A stretch of DNA of 64,000 nt from Drechslerella dactyloides (lineage: Eukaryota > Ascomycota > Orbiliomycetes > Orbiliales > Orbiliaceae), in contig JAGTWJ010000019.1 of NCBI GenBank assembly GCA_020064725.1, positions 4,092,001-4,156,000 of the forward strand. The letters are read 5' to 3'. The notes under the pieces were generated by a model. The model was not told where the DNA came from. It did not search any database and saw only the letters and a list, made by a program, of their open reading frames with translations. Positions 1-11,754 of this stretch are shown here, in pieces. A program made the translations under genes and the position numbers. Each line of letters begins with the position of its first letter. Within the stretch, counting starts at the first letter, position 1.

Positions 1-2399
1 CGGGCTGCTCGTAGCCAGCTACTTCATCATGTCTCAGTAATTGGATGTGGAGACGGAAAGATTGGGTAATTTTTCGCTGCGAGGTTGGAAGCGTCACGTA
101 ACCTTGAGGATAAGGTTATCATGGTCGTGTTTTTTTTTTAGAACGCACCGGGTTGGGTTTATAGCAGCAAAGTCGTCCGAATCAACTGGCGAAATGTCAA
201 CAAGTTCGATATCCCGTCTCTTCTATTTATATTTCGTTCCTTCATCCGATAATAGTAGAGGTACCAGTATGTACAGAATGCCCGCGAAGCAACTAGCTAC
301 CGCAATAACCTTAGCTGATTGCGTCGGGGTGCTTCTACAGATCTGGTTTACGTGACAAATCAGAATCATAGCAGCCCAAAAATAGCCGCGCAACGCTCTA
401 CTAATACTATGCCAGCCGAAGACCTACGACAATTCTAATTGTATTGACCTAGTATCTATTTACCAAGTACTTATCTAATCCCGTTTACGATATGATTATG
501 ACGAGCCGTGTCGCCGGGTCCTTCTGAATACAGTAACCCACATTGTGATGTTTCTGCCGTTACCAATCATCCGGCTTATTATATACCCCATATGATCGAT
601 CAATCAGCTTGACTCCAATCCGTGCATGCGCCGCGCGCCGCCCACTATGGCATTGTTTCCTGGCACTACGTAGAATAGTACATTTGCGCCCATATAGGTA
701 CTTAGTTTGCCTTACGACCGTATAGCAGGTAGTTGAGTATGAAACTAATACATAGGCTGCCGGTTAACCGGTTGTTGCCTTCTGTGTAAGTAGATACATG
801 AAGAGGGCATGTGCCTGTAGACTTGTCTCGCCAGCCAGACGCCTTCCTGTAGACTATATACTAAACCCTTGCTTGTTCTTTCCAATAAAAGAAACCAGCG
901 AAGGCAGCGAAGCCAATACAACTGGGCTCGACTGAAGGACAAGCCGGCTTCCCCCCGCGAATCTCGCATATACTGTATCACATAGATGAGATGAAGTAAA
1001 CGAGTAGATAGAAATAGAAGGAATTGACAAGTTTTAATATTCTCTTGCTCCAACATCTCTATATATATTGCACTTGATCTTATTAATATATTCCGACATA
1101 GTTCCATAGGGAAGCAAAGAGAGCCAGAAGAATGTAGAGAAGCTGAAGGGAGACATAGAACGCATCTAGAAAACGCACGTCGCAATATAGCCACGCGTGC
1201 GACAAAACGACAGGTCGTTGTAACGTCGACGCCACGTCCCAGCTGGAGACGGCTGCCTTAATCGGTCAAGTAGCTTGTTGAAACAGCTCCCTTTGCAATT
1301 TGCTTTGGTCCCGTGTTGGCGGTGAGACCATTGAAACAACGGTTCGTTGACGGCCTGCCAACACAGTGGTACGTGTTAATCTACGATACAACAATGCAAT
1401 CTTAACTTTACTGTAGATACTCACCGAGAAGGTTGCGAACGGAACGCTATCGGATCGAGTGTAGAAGAATGACCTTGTGTTCTGTATCTGGAAAGCTGTG
1501 TGAAACAAGTAATATGATGTATTTGAACCCGCTTCTCAGTATTATAATATTGTGTTATTGCGATATATATCTTACGGTCGAAAATATACTCTGTAAATAT
1601 CTTAATTGACGTATTTGCACCCTATACGGGACGAATCCTAAATCAGATCCCAGAGCTTTTGTATGAATATTAATGAATCGTACCAGGAATCAGAAACTAG
1701 TTCTCGCAATATCGAAATAAAAATATATAGTTCCTGTACTACAATGCCTTCACGGCTAACGCTGTCTCATCGAACCCGACGCATGCCCCTTAAATAGAAG
1801 GGGCAGCGGTGCGAGAGAGGCGCTCCATGCGAGAGAGAATGCGCAAGCTGAAAATTCGGAGAATATTCGGGACAGGAATAATATATTATCACCAAGGCTC
1901 TTTAACAATTGCTGGAAATAGTAGCATATAGCATGGGATTGTTTGTTTTCGATTTAAGATTTCATGGGAAATCCCAACCAGCCGATCGGGAATTAACAAT
2001 GGGAGAATCGAAGACAGATGTGGTTTCACAAAGTATCCCCGCCCCAAGCCATGGCGCCGCCCATCATGCAAGGTGGTGTCTCGGACACATCATCTTGGTA
2101 TACCACACGTCTATGTGTTGACCAGCTCGACATGTCGACGTCGACGCGACACCGCGTGCACCGGCACTCTATAAAATGCCATGAATCCTGCATGTTCTTG
2201 TTCTCGCAATCCAGAGCCACACAGGTTCAAGTCTTCTTCGGGGTTAGGCTTTCCTTTCTTGACGTTCTTTCAAATCAGCTCTTGTTCATAACTCCCATTC
2301 CCTTTCTTAGTCTCTCTTTCATTTTACGTTTTCTTGTAACCAAGCTCGAAGCTTGCTCGGTCTTTTCACATCTATCCCGGTACATTTTCTGGGGCAAAG
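1..2399. other. Gene-free AT-rich block
   Basis: No coding region can be supported here. Open frames are short, have no recognisable domains and overlap on both strands. The sequence is AT-rich with many TpA steps and runs such as tatatata, which would fit an old repeat degraded by repeat-induced point mutation, but no terminal repeats or transposase remnants were recognised. The last 230 bases form the promoter and leader of the following gene. Confidence 0.6.
2170..2176 (+). promoter_or_regulatory. TATA box of the RIP-like gene
   Basis: A TATAAAA element lies 224 bases before the ATG at 2400. It is followed by a pyrimidine-rich leader (about 2240-2340), the usual layout of an efficiently transcribed fungal gene. 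The transcription start, probably near 2200, is inferred. Confidence 0.5.
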
Positions 2400-4163
2400 A
2401 TGCGCTGGCTAGCATATTTAGGGGTTTGGTTGGGGGTGATTGCAAGCCTGGTGCAAGCGCTGGACACGAATGTCGATTTCGAGGTGACTTTTGATATCGA
2501 TCGTGAGAACGGTCAGGTTGCCACCGCTGTTCAGTTCAGAAATTTCATTCAGGACTTGCGCGTGCGAGCAGCTGAGCCAAACTGCCTCGTTGGACAAATA
2601 CCAGTTCTACCTCAGCAACGAGGCCATCCCACTCGATTCTTCGATATAGTTCTGAGAGTAACAGAAGGGGCTATAAGGCTCAGATTTCAGAGGGATAACC
2701 TCTACATGATCGGTCACCGAATCGAGGGCGGCAACAATGCACAGTGGTTTGAATGCAAACCCGACCCAACGAGGGATAAGAAGGGCAAGATGGTAACGCG
2801 GGCCCCCTGGATCACCGGTGCCCAATACCTGGATTTCGGCGAGAACTACGGGAGCCTTCAAAGTTACGCGAAACAGACGAGAGGTGGAACAAATCTAGGC
2901 TTCAAGCCACTCAGGACATCAGTCCGTGATATTAGATCAGGAGGCACACCCGAGGCCCAAGCAAGGGCATACCTTGTCTTCATACAGATGCTGGCTGAAG
3001 CCACCAGATTCACCGACCTCCTCAATCATATCGTCGACCATTGGGAAAACGCGGCTGCCCCGACGGAGGCAATGATAGAACGCCAGAACCAGTGGTCACC
3101 TGCATCTTCACTTCTGCTGCAAGACCCAACGCTAGCACGCAATCGACTTGCAGCTCCAATCGACCAAGGCGGCGTTCGTATCACCGGGGTGACCACTCTA
3201 GCGTCGTTGATTCAATTTATGGCTATCTTGCTGCGAGTGAACCCCGGAGGCGCGGGCGGCAGCCCCAAGCTGCTCCGACGGAGCAGGGGCGGCCAATGTG
3301 CGGCGCCAGAAGAAGGTTATATCCCCCCCGGCCGACAATTGGTCGACATCCTCTCGGTCAAGACCACGTACGATTTCAGTTCACCGCGAAAATACGAACT
3401 TTACGGAAGAATCTGGGTGAGCGATACTCCGGATAAGCGCTGGGACATCTATAACCTAGGGGTTTCGCAGTCGGCCGCAATCGCCGCCGGCAATGGTTAC
3501 GAGGTTCCTCTGAATTTCGGCGGCCTGGGTCGGGCTCTATCCGCCTCGAACCACTTCACAATCGGGCTCGACCTGAAGAGAAACGATATCCCGTTCGGCG
3601 ACGTCCTCAGCGCTGGCCAAATCGAATGGGATGCCTTTGCTAACGCAGATGTCAACGTTTACGATTCGGTTCAGACTCAGCGAGTCACTGGCGAAACCGG
3701 CTGGGCGGATGTGGATTACATCGTTATGAGCAACGCTGCACAAGCTCACGTCGAACTGATCATGCTCAACGGAGATGACGAAAATCCCGCCCAGGTCTAC
3801 GGGACCGTGACCGCCTCATACTCTCTACCAGGTGGCCAGCAGCGCCCCTCAAAGTGGGACGGCGCCGACGCTCGAGAAAACGGCGGGCAAACGCAGTCGG
3901 TTCTCCTCATGAAAACCGGCACTCCTGGACAGGATGTCAAAGTGGGTGGTAAAATCACCCTACGGAAGCCTTTTGTAATCCTACCGTGGGACCAGGAACT
4001 CACGATCACTATCGACTTGTGGGATCATGATTACACGCCTGCAAATCCTGACGACCCCATTGGACAGGGATCAGCTATTTTCACTCCTGAGTTCGAGCAA
4101 TCTACCTATAAGACCATCAGGGGAGACCGCGGCAGGATCGAGGTGAGAGTTACCTGGACGTAG
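2400..4163 (+). CDS. Secreted ribosome-inactivating-protein (rRNA N-glycosidase) homologue with C-terminal repeats
   Basis: This intronless gene encodes 587 residues. Residues 1-20 form a signal peptide (hydrophobic core, cleavage probably after VQA), so the product is probably secreted. Residues about 22-280 match the RIP/ricin-A fold. The active-site set is visible: candidate Tyr102, Tyr150 in a NYGSL context, Glu200 and Arg203 in EATRF, and Trp232 in NQWSPAS. RIPs remove one adenine from the sarcin-ricin loop of large rRNA and stop translation. A low-complexity Gly/Arg linker (about 282-300) leads to two related beta-rich modules (about 330-445 and 465-587) with the pattern YG-beta...TI-DL..D...G. 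No lectin domain was recognised. The frame is open and all key residues are present, so nothing suggests a broken gene. Fungal RIP homologues are sporadic, so horizontal acquisition is possible but not shown. Substrate and target organism are unknown. Confidence 0.8.
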   Translation: MRWLAYLGVWLGVIASLVQALDTNVDFEVTFDIDRENGQVATAVQFRNFIQDLRVRAAEPNCLVGQIPVLPQQRGHPTRFFDIVLRVTEGAIRLRFQRDNLYMIGHRIEGGNNAQWFECKPDPTRDKKGKMVTRAPWITGAQYLDFGENYGSLQSYAKQTRGGTNLGFKPLRTSVRDIRSGGTPEAQARAYLVFIQMLAEATRFTDLLNHIVDHWENAAAPTEAMIERQNQWSPASSLLLQDPTLARNRLAAPIDQGGVRITGVTTLASLIQFMAILLRVNPGGAGGSPKLLRRSRGGQCAAPEEGYIPPGRQLVDILSVKTTYDFSSPRKYELYGRIWVSDTPDKRWDIYNLGVSQSAAIAAGNGYEVPLNFGGLGRALSASNHFTIGLDLKRNDIPFGDVLSAGQIEWDAFANADVNVYDSVQTQRVTGETGWADVDYIVMSNAAQAHVELIMLNGDDENPAQVYGTVTASYSLPGGQQRPSKWDGADARENGGQTQSVLLMKTGTPGQDVKVGGKITLRKPFVILPWDQELTITIDLWDHDYTPANPDDPIGQGSAIFTPEFEQSTYKTIRGDRGRIEVRVTWT

Positions 4164-4765
4164 TGCTACTACGTTGCAAGTACTCCGCTGTCCACAAAAT
4201 TGGGTTGAAGAAACAAAGGTGGCATCTGGAAATGGCAAAGAAATAGCTCGGACTCAAACACTCGAAGACAGGCCCAAGAATTTACAGTCGGACAGCAAGA
4301 TATTGTAGAATACGCATGTCATGTCAATATACTGTTGCGCAGTTTAGAGGATCAATGATATAGCTGTAGCTAGCTGCCCGCCGTCAGGCCTTTGTTTTCC
4401 ACATGGGAGCCGTAGACATGAACATAGAGACGGACACCTTGCAATCGGTGCTTCAATATTTTGATACTCACTCAAATGCGCAGGTTTTGTTTCTTGTGAC
4501 ATGTATATTTTAAATACGAGGTCAGTCCTTTCCATCTCCAGATCTCTCTCACACACAGTCTCTCAACTCCATCACAACTCTCGTTATCGAACCGGCATGC
4601 ATATTGGTGCCATAGATAGCTATAGCTAATCCATCGGGGTCACAAAATTTAAAAATCGGACCATAGGCTCAAGTACTCACGTACTTGCCATTATTCTTTC
4701 GTTACCGATCTAGCGCAGCTTTGCAGCGGGCCATACCCGTGGAATTCTAACATCTACCCATCAAA
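4164..4765. other. Intergenic region
   Basis: This AT-rich spacer of about 600 bases separates the RIP-like gene from the first HNH-family gene. It presumably holds the 3' end of the former and the promoter of the latter. No other feature was recognised. Confidence 0.5.
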
Positions 4766-6190
4766 ATGGCGCGGTATCAATTTCAATTGCCGAGACATCG
4801 ATACGATTACCATGAGGACAGACAGGCCATAACGCTCACCCCCAAACATGATGTTGGCGCACCGTCATACGGCAGAGTAATCTTGACATCCCCTCAGGAC
4901 GGGCCACAGGACAAAGACATCCATACCAGAGCAGTGCTTTGGCTGGAGAAATGGACACAAGCGCGAGATGTGACGCCAAGAATACATCCAAACATAACCC
5001 GCGATAATCCCCCTCCGCATAATCCATATACTTCAAGAATCTGAGTGGGCACGGGGCGACATTTTCGATAGGCCGAAATTTCTGCGGACGTTGTACGATG
5101 AATGTCCTTCGTGCGAGGGTAGAGACAACCTCGCCCTCGAGATCGTCTTGACTGCGATCACGGGAGATCCGATAGCAGGAAAGCGCTGCATCACGACAGT
5201 TGCCGAGTTATTGGACCTGTCGGTCTTCCCGGATTCCAGCGCGGCTCGAGCTTTCAAGCAACTCGATCAGCTGGCAGATGACCTTCTGTGGCTCATGGTA
5301 CACCCTTGTGAGTATATATATAGTCGCCCCGAATATATACCTGCGGCCCGCATCGCTAATTGCAGGTAAAGTCGTATATTATGCAAATAACATATCCGCT
5401 GTTCAACGAGAAGAACCGGATACGGATGAGTCCTTGCCCCCGGAAGCAGTTCAGGGCACCGAAGGGAGACTTCGAAATCTGCAGCAAAAGGTATGCCTTG
5501 AAGCTTAGGAACTTCGGGCGAGCTGTGCTGATGTACGATGTCGTCATCGAACGCTAGGTGAACCTCAGAGACAACTTTACCTGCGTGGTATCCGGGTTCA
5601 CATCCGACCACCTCGAAGGCCTGATCCCCGATGACAGAGTGCGCGAAGAGGACATGGAGTTCGGTCGCGTCGAGTGCACCCACATCATCCCGCATATGAT
5701 AAACGTGCCACCCAGCCGATGAATACCGACCAATCAACGCAGCCAACGAAACCCTACCTTTTCTCGCGCATTGGAACTCACCTGGTCACTGCTGGATTTC
5801 TATTCACCAGGGCTGTCAGACGTGGTCAAGAGTGGGAAAATCGACGAACCGACCAACGCCATGTTGTTGAACGACTATTTTCACCGTAAATTTGGCAACT
5901 TTGAACTGTGGTTTACCAGCGCGAGTGATGCGAACGACGAAAAACGGGCGGTGTACAAAGCGGAGGGTGTACTTATGTGTATAGGATATAGACCATTCCA
6001 TGGATATCAGGTGAAGTACGTGACTTGGATACTCGATGAAGAGGATACCACGGTCACGTCCGAATCCCGTGAAGGCGTTCCGTTACCGTCGCCCAAACTC
6101 CTAAGTGTCCACAGGGCGCTCGCCATAGCTGTGCACCTGAGCAACGCCCGGGAGAGATTTGATGCTATCGATGGCCGATCACGGGAGTAG
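4766..6190 (+). pseudogene. Broken HNH-nuclease family gene, paralogue of 8475-9941
   Basis: The sequence follows the downstream intact gene block by block: an N-terminal LEKW block, DRPKFLRTLY at about 5067, EGRLRNLQQK, then the HNH_2 core CVVSG...CTHIIPHM and LDFYSPGL. Introns equivalent to those of the intact copy are present at 5308-5365 and 5491-5557. Two lesions break it. The reading frame shifts by +1 between about 4998 and 5043, although a 76-nt intron at 4970-5045 could in principle repair this. An in-frame TGA stands at 5720-5722 just after the first HNH histidines, where the intact copy has an intron. No splice pair here removes the stop and keeps frame; the only short candidate (5705-5742) is 38 nt and shifts frame. 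An extra low-GC insert lies near 5965-6010, and the C-terminus is shorter. It is most likely a pseudogene, with a truncated product as the alternative. Confidence 0.7.
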
Positions 6191-8474
6191 CTCGCGCTCG
6201 GAGCTTCCTTCTATGCGAATGGATTTCACGGTCGTTCGGAGGGAGAAGGAGAGAGTTCTCGATCGGCCCGGCTGGGGTCCCAGAAAATAGTTATGTGGGT
6301 TGAGGTTAATATTGTTGTATTTTAGTAACCTTAACACACAGCTGAGCCAACATCCCCGGCTGATTGCATTACAAGAGCATACTATCGATGTAGCGCTTGC
6401 ATGCATGATTGTAGATACCATTCTAATAGACGACATGGTTCGCGAGTGTTCTCTTAGGATATCGTGCTGGTGGATTACCGTCATCCTTCATTCTGCGGTA
6501 TCGATCTCGAGATCTCGAAGAATCGCTTTAACGTTGTGTACATGTGTTCAAGAGAATCAAGTCATTGTGCAAACAGTGCAATCAACCCAGTTTTTCTACC
6601 TCCACGTCGATACATGCCGACAGTACTGCAGTTCCCAGCCTCAGCAATCTATTCCCATGATAACTAAACACACACTTCGGAAATGGTGTATCGATCGATA
6701 GGCAGTTCGAAATAGAAATAGATCTAAAGTCGACGCCACTCTAACGCATCGCGTCGCAATTAATTACGTAACTATAGTACTAGCTTGACCGCTACAGGGT
6801 AGCGCAACGGGATCAAGGCGCCAGACCGTATGTTGTACAGATATCGAGAGCTACGTAGCGTACCTACTAATGGTAGCTAAGCCGTCCGAAAACTGGTGGA
6901 TGGAGATAAATAATCCACCGGTTGATAGAATATACTTCGTCCCGCAATTGGTATAGATTTAGATGTTGGAAGTCGACCCCGCAAGATATAATGTCGCTAA
7001 TAGAGGCCGTGCCGTATCGCCGGAGACAACTTTTGCAATATTGTATCTTCGTACGAAGATTTTTTTTAGATATCATAGACTCAAACGGAAGTGCGGCTGT
7101 AGATTTGCGTAGATATATCCATTTCAATTTTACTTTTGAGGATTATATTCTATTCTTCCCGGCTAGCCTTGTGCGAAGCAGACAGTGCATGTACATGGAT
7201 ACGTTTCTGGTATGTTTATATTTTGAAGCCATGAATAGTCTGGACATAGGAGCTTCTAATTCTTAGCTGAAAAAATCACAGTCGAACCCTGAGAAATACC
7301 AAATGCACACGTCACTCCAATATGTAACGGCAGGCATAATTAAGAGTAGATATCGCCGATAAGTTCAGACGCATGCGTGTCTATTACATGCTTTTAGGAG
7401 CTTCGCGTCCTCTAAATACTCGAATTACTGTTTCGTGTACGCGTGGCCTGCGAGCGTAAACTAGTTGTCCTTCTATATGCTCCGTGCGGGATGCTGGCCG
7501 TTAAGGCTGGCGAGACAAAGATGGTGGAATGATATCCGCGTTGATAATTATAAAGGCATGGAATCTGTTCGGATCTATGGACACTCGAAAATCCCGTTCG
7601 GGTGGTATGTCGCTGGCAGGTCTCTGCCCTGGCGCTTGTTTTTGGTCCACATTTGTCCATATGCTTCTGGTTTACGAGATAAGTCCATAAGTAGGTAATT
7701 ACCCGGCCCCGATTTGCCTGACGATACTAAAGTAGTGGGCAAGTTTGTGTATATTTATGCCACGTTGAGGGGTGAAATGGCGCAACTGTTGCACGTGCTA
7801 GCGTGTCAGCTGCGTTAGACGAGCCAAACATGCTCACCAAGAATATTTAGAGTTCAGTTCAAACCAGCTTATTGTTCACGCATAAGTTTTATATCATCAG
7901 TTTTAATGGAGCAACAGCAAAAGTAGTAAGACTCAGCTTCAACACATTCAGACAGCGGGACAGAAATCCTAGACTGCCGATTAGATAAATCAGATCACAC
8001 CACCATCATTCTGCAGTAAACCTCCAAAAGCATCATCAACCACCATCTCGCCGCTCTCCTCTCGAGCCCTCTCACAGAGGCTTCCAGTTCTGGCTACCAG
8101 CCACACCCGTTTCTATCTCCTGCCGGGTCGCCAGACCTGTGCAGCTTGAATCCGTCATTACCTTCGAAGGCCTTCCTCTAGACCTCTTCTCCTCCGTCCA
8201 TTATCGCTATCGCGTTAGGTCTCATCACCAAGCACGACCACACCAGCACTTCCTGGATTTCCGACTTCGAATAACTTTATTTCCTACAACCTTCGCTTCA
8301 AATCGAACGGCAGTCTCGACCCTGCTCGAACGGACCGGCCACTTGCTTCTTTAAGACTACCGCCGTCTTGCCAGCTGCATCCCACGAATCGCGACTAGAC
8401 AATCATCGACTATATCTACCTTCGAAGAATCACACATCTCTTTTGGTTCTGTTCCAGGTTGAAATTCCTAGAAT
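6191..8474. other. Gene-free AT-rich block between the HNH paralogues
   Basis: About 2.3 kb with no supportable gene. The first 1.6 kb is AT- and TpA-rich with scattered stops in all frames. From about 7980 to 8474 the plus strand becomes pyrimidine-rich, as expected for the promoter and leader of the intact HNH gene that follows. Confidence 0.55.
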
Positions 8475-9941
8475 ATGTCCCGCTACGACTTCCAGCTATC
8501 CCAATATCGACACGATCTACATCAAAGCGCTCAAGCTCTAACCTTCGCGTTTTCAAGCGAAGATCCAACAACGTTCGATGATAGCGCGGTCAAAATCAGT
8601 CTCACCACCCCACCAGGTGGTCCGGAGGATATTGAAATCCGTACGAGAGCTGTCCTCTGGCTAGAGAAATGGGGTGAAGCGACCGCCCCGCCACCAGCTA
8701 AGATAAAAAATAGATACGCCTCTCTCAAAGACGTTAACGCTGGCGTGAAATCGGTCGTTCGGACCTACGACAAGCCCGAGTTTCTGAAGACGCTTTACAA
8801 CGAATGCCCTTCATTCAACGGTAAAAATAATCTCGCCATTGAGATTATCTTAACCGTTATATGCAAAGGTCCCACCGAGGGGCGACTGCAGAATATTGCT
8901 ACAGTCTCCCAAATCTTGAACATCTCAGTTTTTCCGCAGCCGGATACCTCCCAGGCCTTTGAACAGCTTGGCCTCTTAGCAGACGAACTGCTCGTCTGCA
9001 TGATTCAGCCACGTGAGTAAGATCGCCCTGATGTGGACCAACACTCTACAGTGCTAACTGCAGCTCAAGTGAGGACATTTGGAGGAAAAACACCAGCGGT
9101 CCGTAGTGTAAAATCTAATCTTGAAGATTATCGTCCTGCGTTGGACCAGGGCACCGAGGGTCGGCTTTCAAACCTGCGAACAAGAGTATGTTATAAAGTT
9201 CAGGAGCCTTTTAGGTTTATGGCTAACGGTGTCACTCGCTAGGTCATGTTGCGAGATGATTTTCGTTGTGTGGTAACGGGGATGATCTCAGATCATCTAG
9301 AGCATGAAATACCACAGGAACGGATTGCGGAACAGAATCTTCGGTTCACAGCAATCGAATGCGCCCATATAATCCCGCATATGCTAAACGAATTGTCCAG
9401 TAGGCTGGAGCTGGTTAGACATCCCACCCAATTTGCCTTAGGTTATAATCACTGACCTTCGTTGCGGTTGCAGAGTAGCGAGAAGCAACAGACATGGCAA
9501 TTGCTCAACTTCTACTCACCAAATTTATCGGAGACGTTGAAGTCGGAAAAGATCGACGAACCGCAGAACGCTCTCATGCTATTCAATAGTGCACACAACG
9601 AGTTTGGTAAATTGCGACTCTGGTTTACCAGAGTGGGAGAAACGAACGATGATAATCGGGCGGTGTATCGGGTGGAGGCGAAAAGCGGCCGGAGTATATC
9701 CCAATCAGTATGGTCGAAGGATCCGGTTGTTGTATTCGAAGCCCGAGAGGGCATACCGCTGCCTTCAGCATACCTTTTGGCGTTGCATAGAGCGCTGGCG
9801 ATCGCACTCACAGTAAGCGGAGCCGGAGAAAAAATGGATTCTATCCTTGACGACTACTTTACCCCTCGAGTATTGGCGGAAGACGGAAGCAGCACCGAGA
9901 TCCTGGAGACCAGATTAAGACTTGCCGTTGCGTGTCTTTGA
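8475..9941 (+). CDS. HNH-nuclease family protein (HNH_2 type), intact copy
   Basis: Four exons are predicted (8475-9012, 9064-9185, 9243-9413, 9474-9941), giving 432 residues. Introns 1 and 2 end in ctgcag and cgctag and carry gctaac branch points; intron 3 uses the weaker donor gttaga, chosen because it keeps frame. The first 220 residues are an unassigned helical N-terminal region. The nuclease core begins with a VMLRDDFRCVVTG strand-turn (221-233). The first catalytic His sits in AHIIPH (262, 266), the Asn in EPQNALML (309) and the last His in SAHNEF (318). This is the fungal family matching PF13391. The biological role of these proteins in fungi is unknown, and nuclease activity is inferred from residues only. 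No signal peptide or membrane segment is seen. It is a tandem paralogue of the broken copy 3.7 kb upstream. Confidence 0.75.
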
Positions 9942-11754
9942 GTGCTGTGCCGCACCCTTATGTCAATGTCCTCATAAAAAATCGGGACGTCGCATCACGC
10001 TACACCACGGTGTCTGGCATTTGTATCATAGATTGTAGTGTGGTGGAGCTTATCCCGTACATCTAAGAATTTGGCGCAGTGGGGTTAATCTGGGTGGGTG
10101 ATTCAGATCTTCGTTCGCAGATTTGTTTTGATCCTCGCACTTCCATGGCACGGCCTTACTACCTCGTACGACGTCTGACGAAACTTACCAAGTCTCGCAG
10201 CTTGTTAACATGTTCTTTATCATTATACAAGCAGTTTATTTTCGAGGATACTATTGCCCTTTTTTGCGGCTGATGATATTGATATGTTGGATGAGCGCCT
10301 ACATACTTAAGTAGGTAGCCAGCAGAAACACCAGTATACATCCGTCGATAATAGCGTCATGGGTAAGTTAATTTGCCGCGTGCGGACATCCGGTCGAGAT
10401 GGATAGTCGCCATTGACCTAGAGAGAGAGACGCTAATAATATATACGCTGTGAACTAGTAGTATGTCGGTATTCGAGTTCACGGAGGGTTGAAACCTTTG
10501 ACGATACATGTTCAACGCAATCATTCGATCAGCGGCCGCCTCAGCCAACCAATTGATCAACTGATCAATCTATATTCATACCTGATATGTGGACATGAAC
10601 CCCGGGTGCTCAAGCCAAGTAAGGAAAATAAATCAGTAAGTAAATAAGTCAGTACTTTACCTAAGGTCTTTGCCTAGGTATTTTATACAGGTATACATAA
10701 TATAAGTACTTACGTAAATGGTTGCTTACATTCATATATACCCAATCAACGTAATGCGAGATCTATCGAATCGTGCTAGTGTCCAACTTGGCTATAGATC
10801 GATACATTATTAGACGAGTGTATTATACGGTGAACAACATCCTATTCTCTAAATCCCCGCCAGTCCCCATTCTATAACCCTCCGCTATAGACACGCCCTT
10901 CACCCCCATCCCCCACCCTGTATCGGCATTTATGATCATACACAAAACATAAAAAAAGAGGTACATTCAGGCGCTTCCCATTAATATCCAGCAGGAAATA
11001 TCGAAATCAAAAAAACCAAAACATAAACCAAAGCGTAAAACATACATCGAGAAGTGAAAAGCCACCGCAATCGAACCGATCGTGACGAGAGAGAAAAACA
11101 AAAGTATGCGTGCTGCTTGCAAGGTGATTAGACACTTGCTAGTATATGTCCGTGATGTATATTATGCATAGCCAGTAGTGATAGACCAGAGCGAACGTAC
11201 GGCCGGAAGACGGAAAGAAAGAACGAACGAACGAAAGAAACGATACCGCTGAAACCTCTCCTCTTGCCTTCTCCTCCTTCCCTCCTCTTCAGCCATCCTC
11301 CTCTTCATGAAAACCCGATAGACAGATGCATGTGGATGAATGTATGTGGCAGACATTTGACAGCAGAGCACAGCTTGCACACGCGTGGGAAATCTCGAAC
11401 GAACATGCGTAGGTCATGTGATACAGAAATAACAGATTCTTCTTCTTCTCATCTTGCTATTTGACATACATATTCATTCATTATTCGCAGTAAAAAGCAG
11501 GGGTGGGCGTGCGTGCAACCGTAAATTAGCCACCAAAATCAGATATCCAATGCACCGCATCGATCACATCGTACCATGGTAGACAGGCAGAGAGATGGAT
11601 AGTTAAATCGTAAGAAACGACGAGGAGATTAAACGAAGGAAGGAAGTAGCAATAAAGGAAGTGTTTCAGCGGCATCGTTCTCTCTTCTTCTTTCTCTTCT
11701 TCCTCACGTCAAAGTACCTGCGTCAACAGGGACTCGGTTCCGCGGGCGTGTAAT
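9942..11754. other. Gene-free AT-rich spacer
   Basis: No gene can be supported. Around 10610-10750 the sequence is extremely AT-rich with repeated taagtaa/tacttac words. Past about 11200 composition returns to that of the conserved block, with a short purine-rich run (gaacgaacgaacgaaag near 11220). The last few hundred bases are probably the 3' UTR of the minus-strand Mpv17-family gene. Confidence 0.5.

Noticed and set aside
745..1194. 149-residue frame at the left end
   Set aside because: AT-rich DNA, no domain or codon bias like the neighbouring genes.
5705..5742. 38-nt intron that would remove the TGA in the upstream HNH copy
   Set aside because: Shorter than any other intron seen here, lacks room for a branch point, and shifts the downstream frame.
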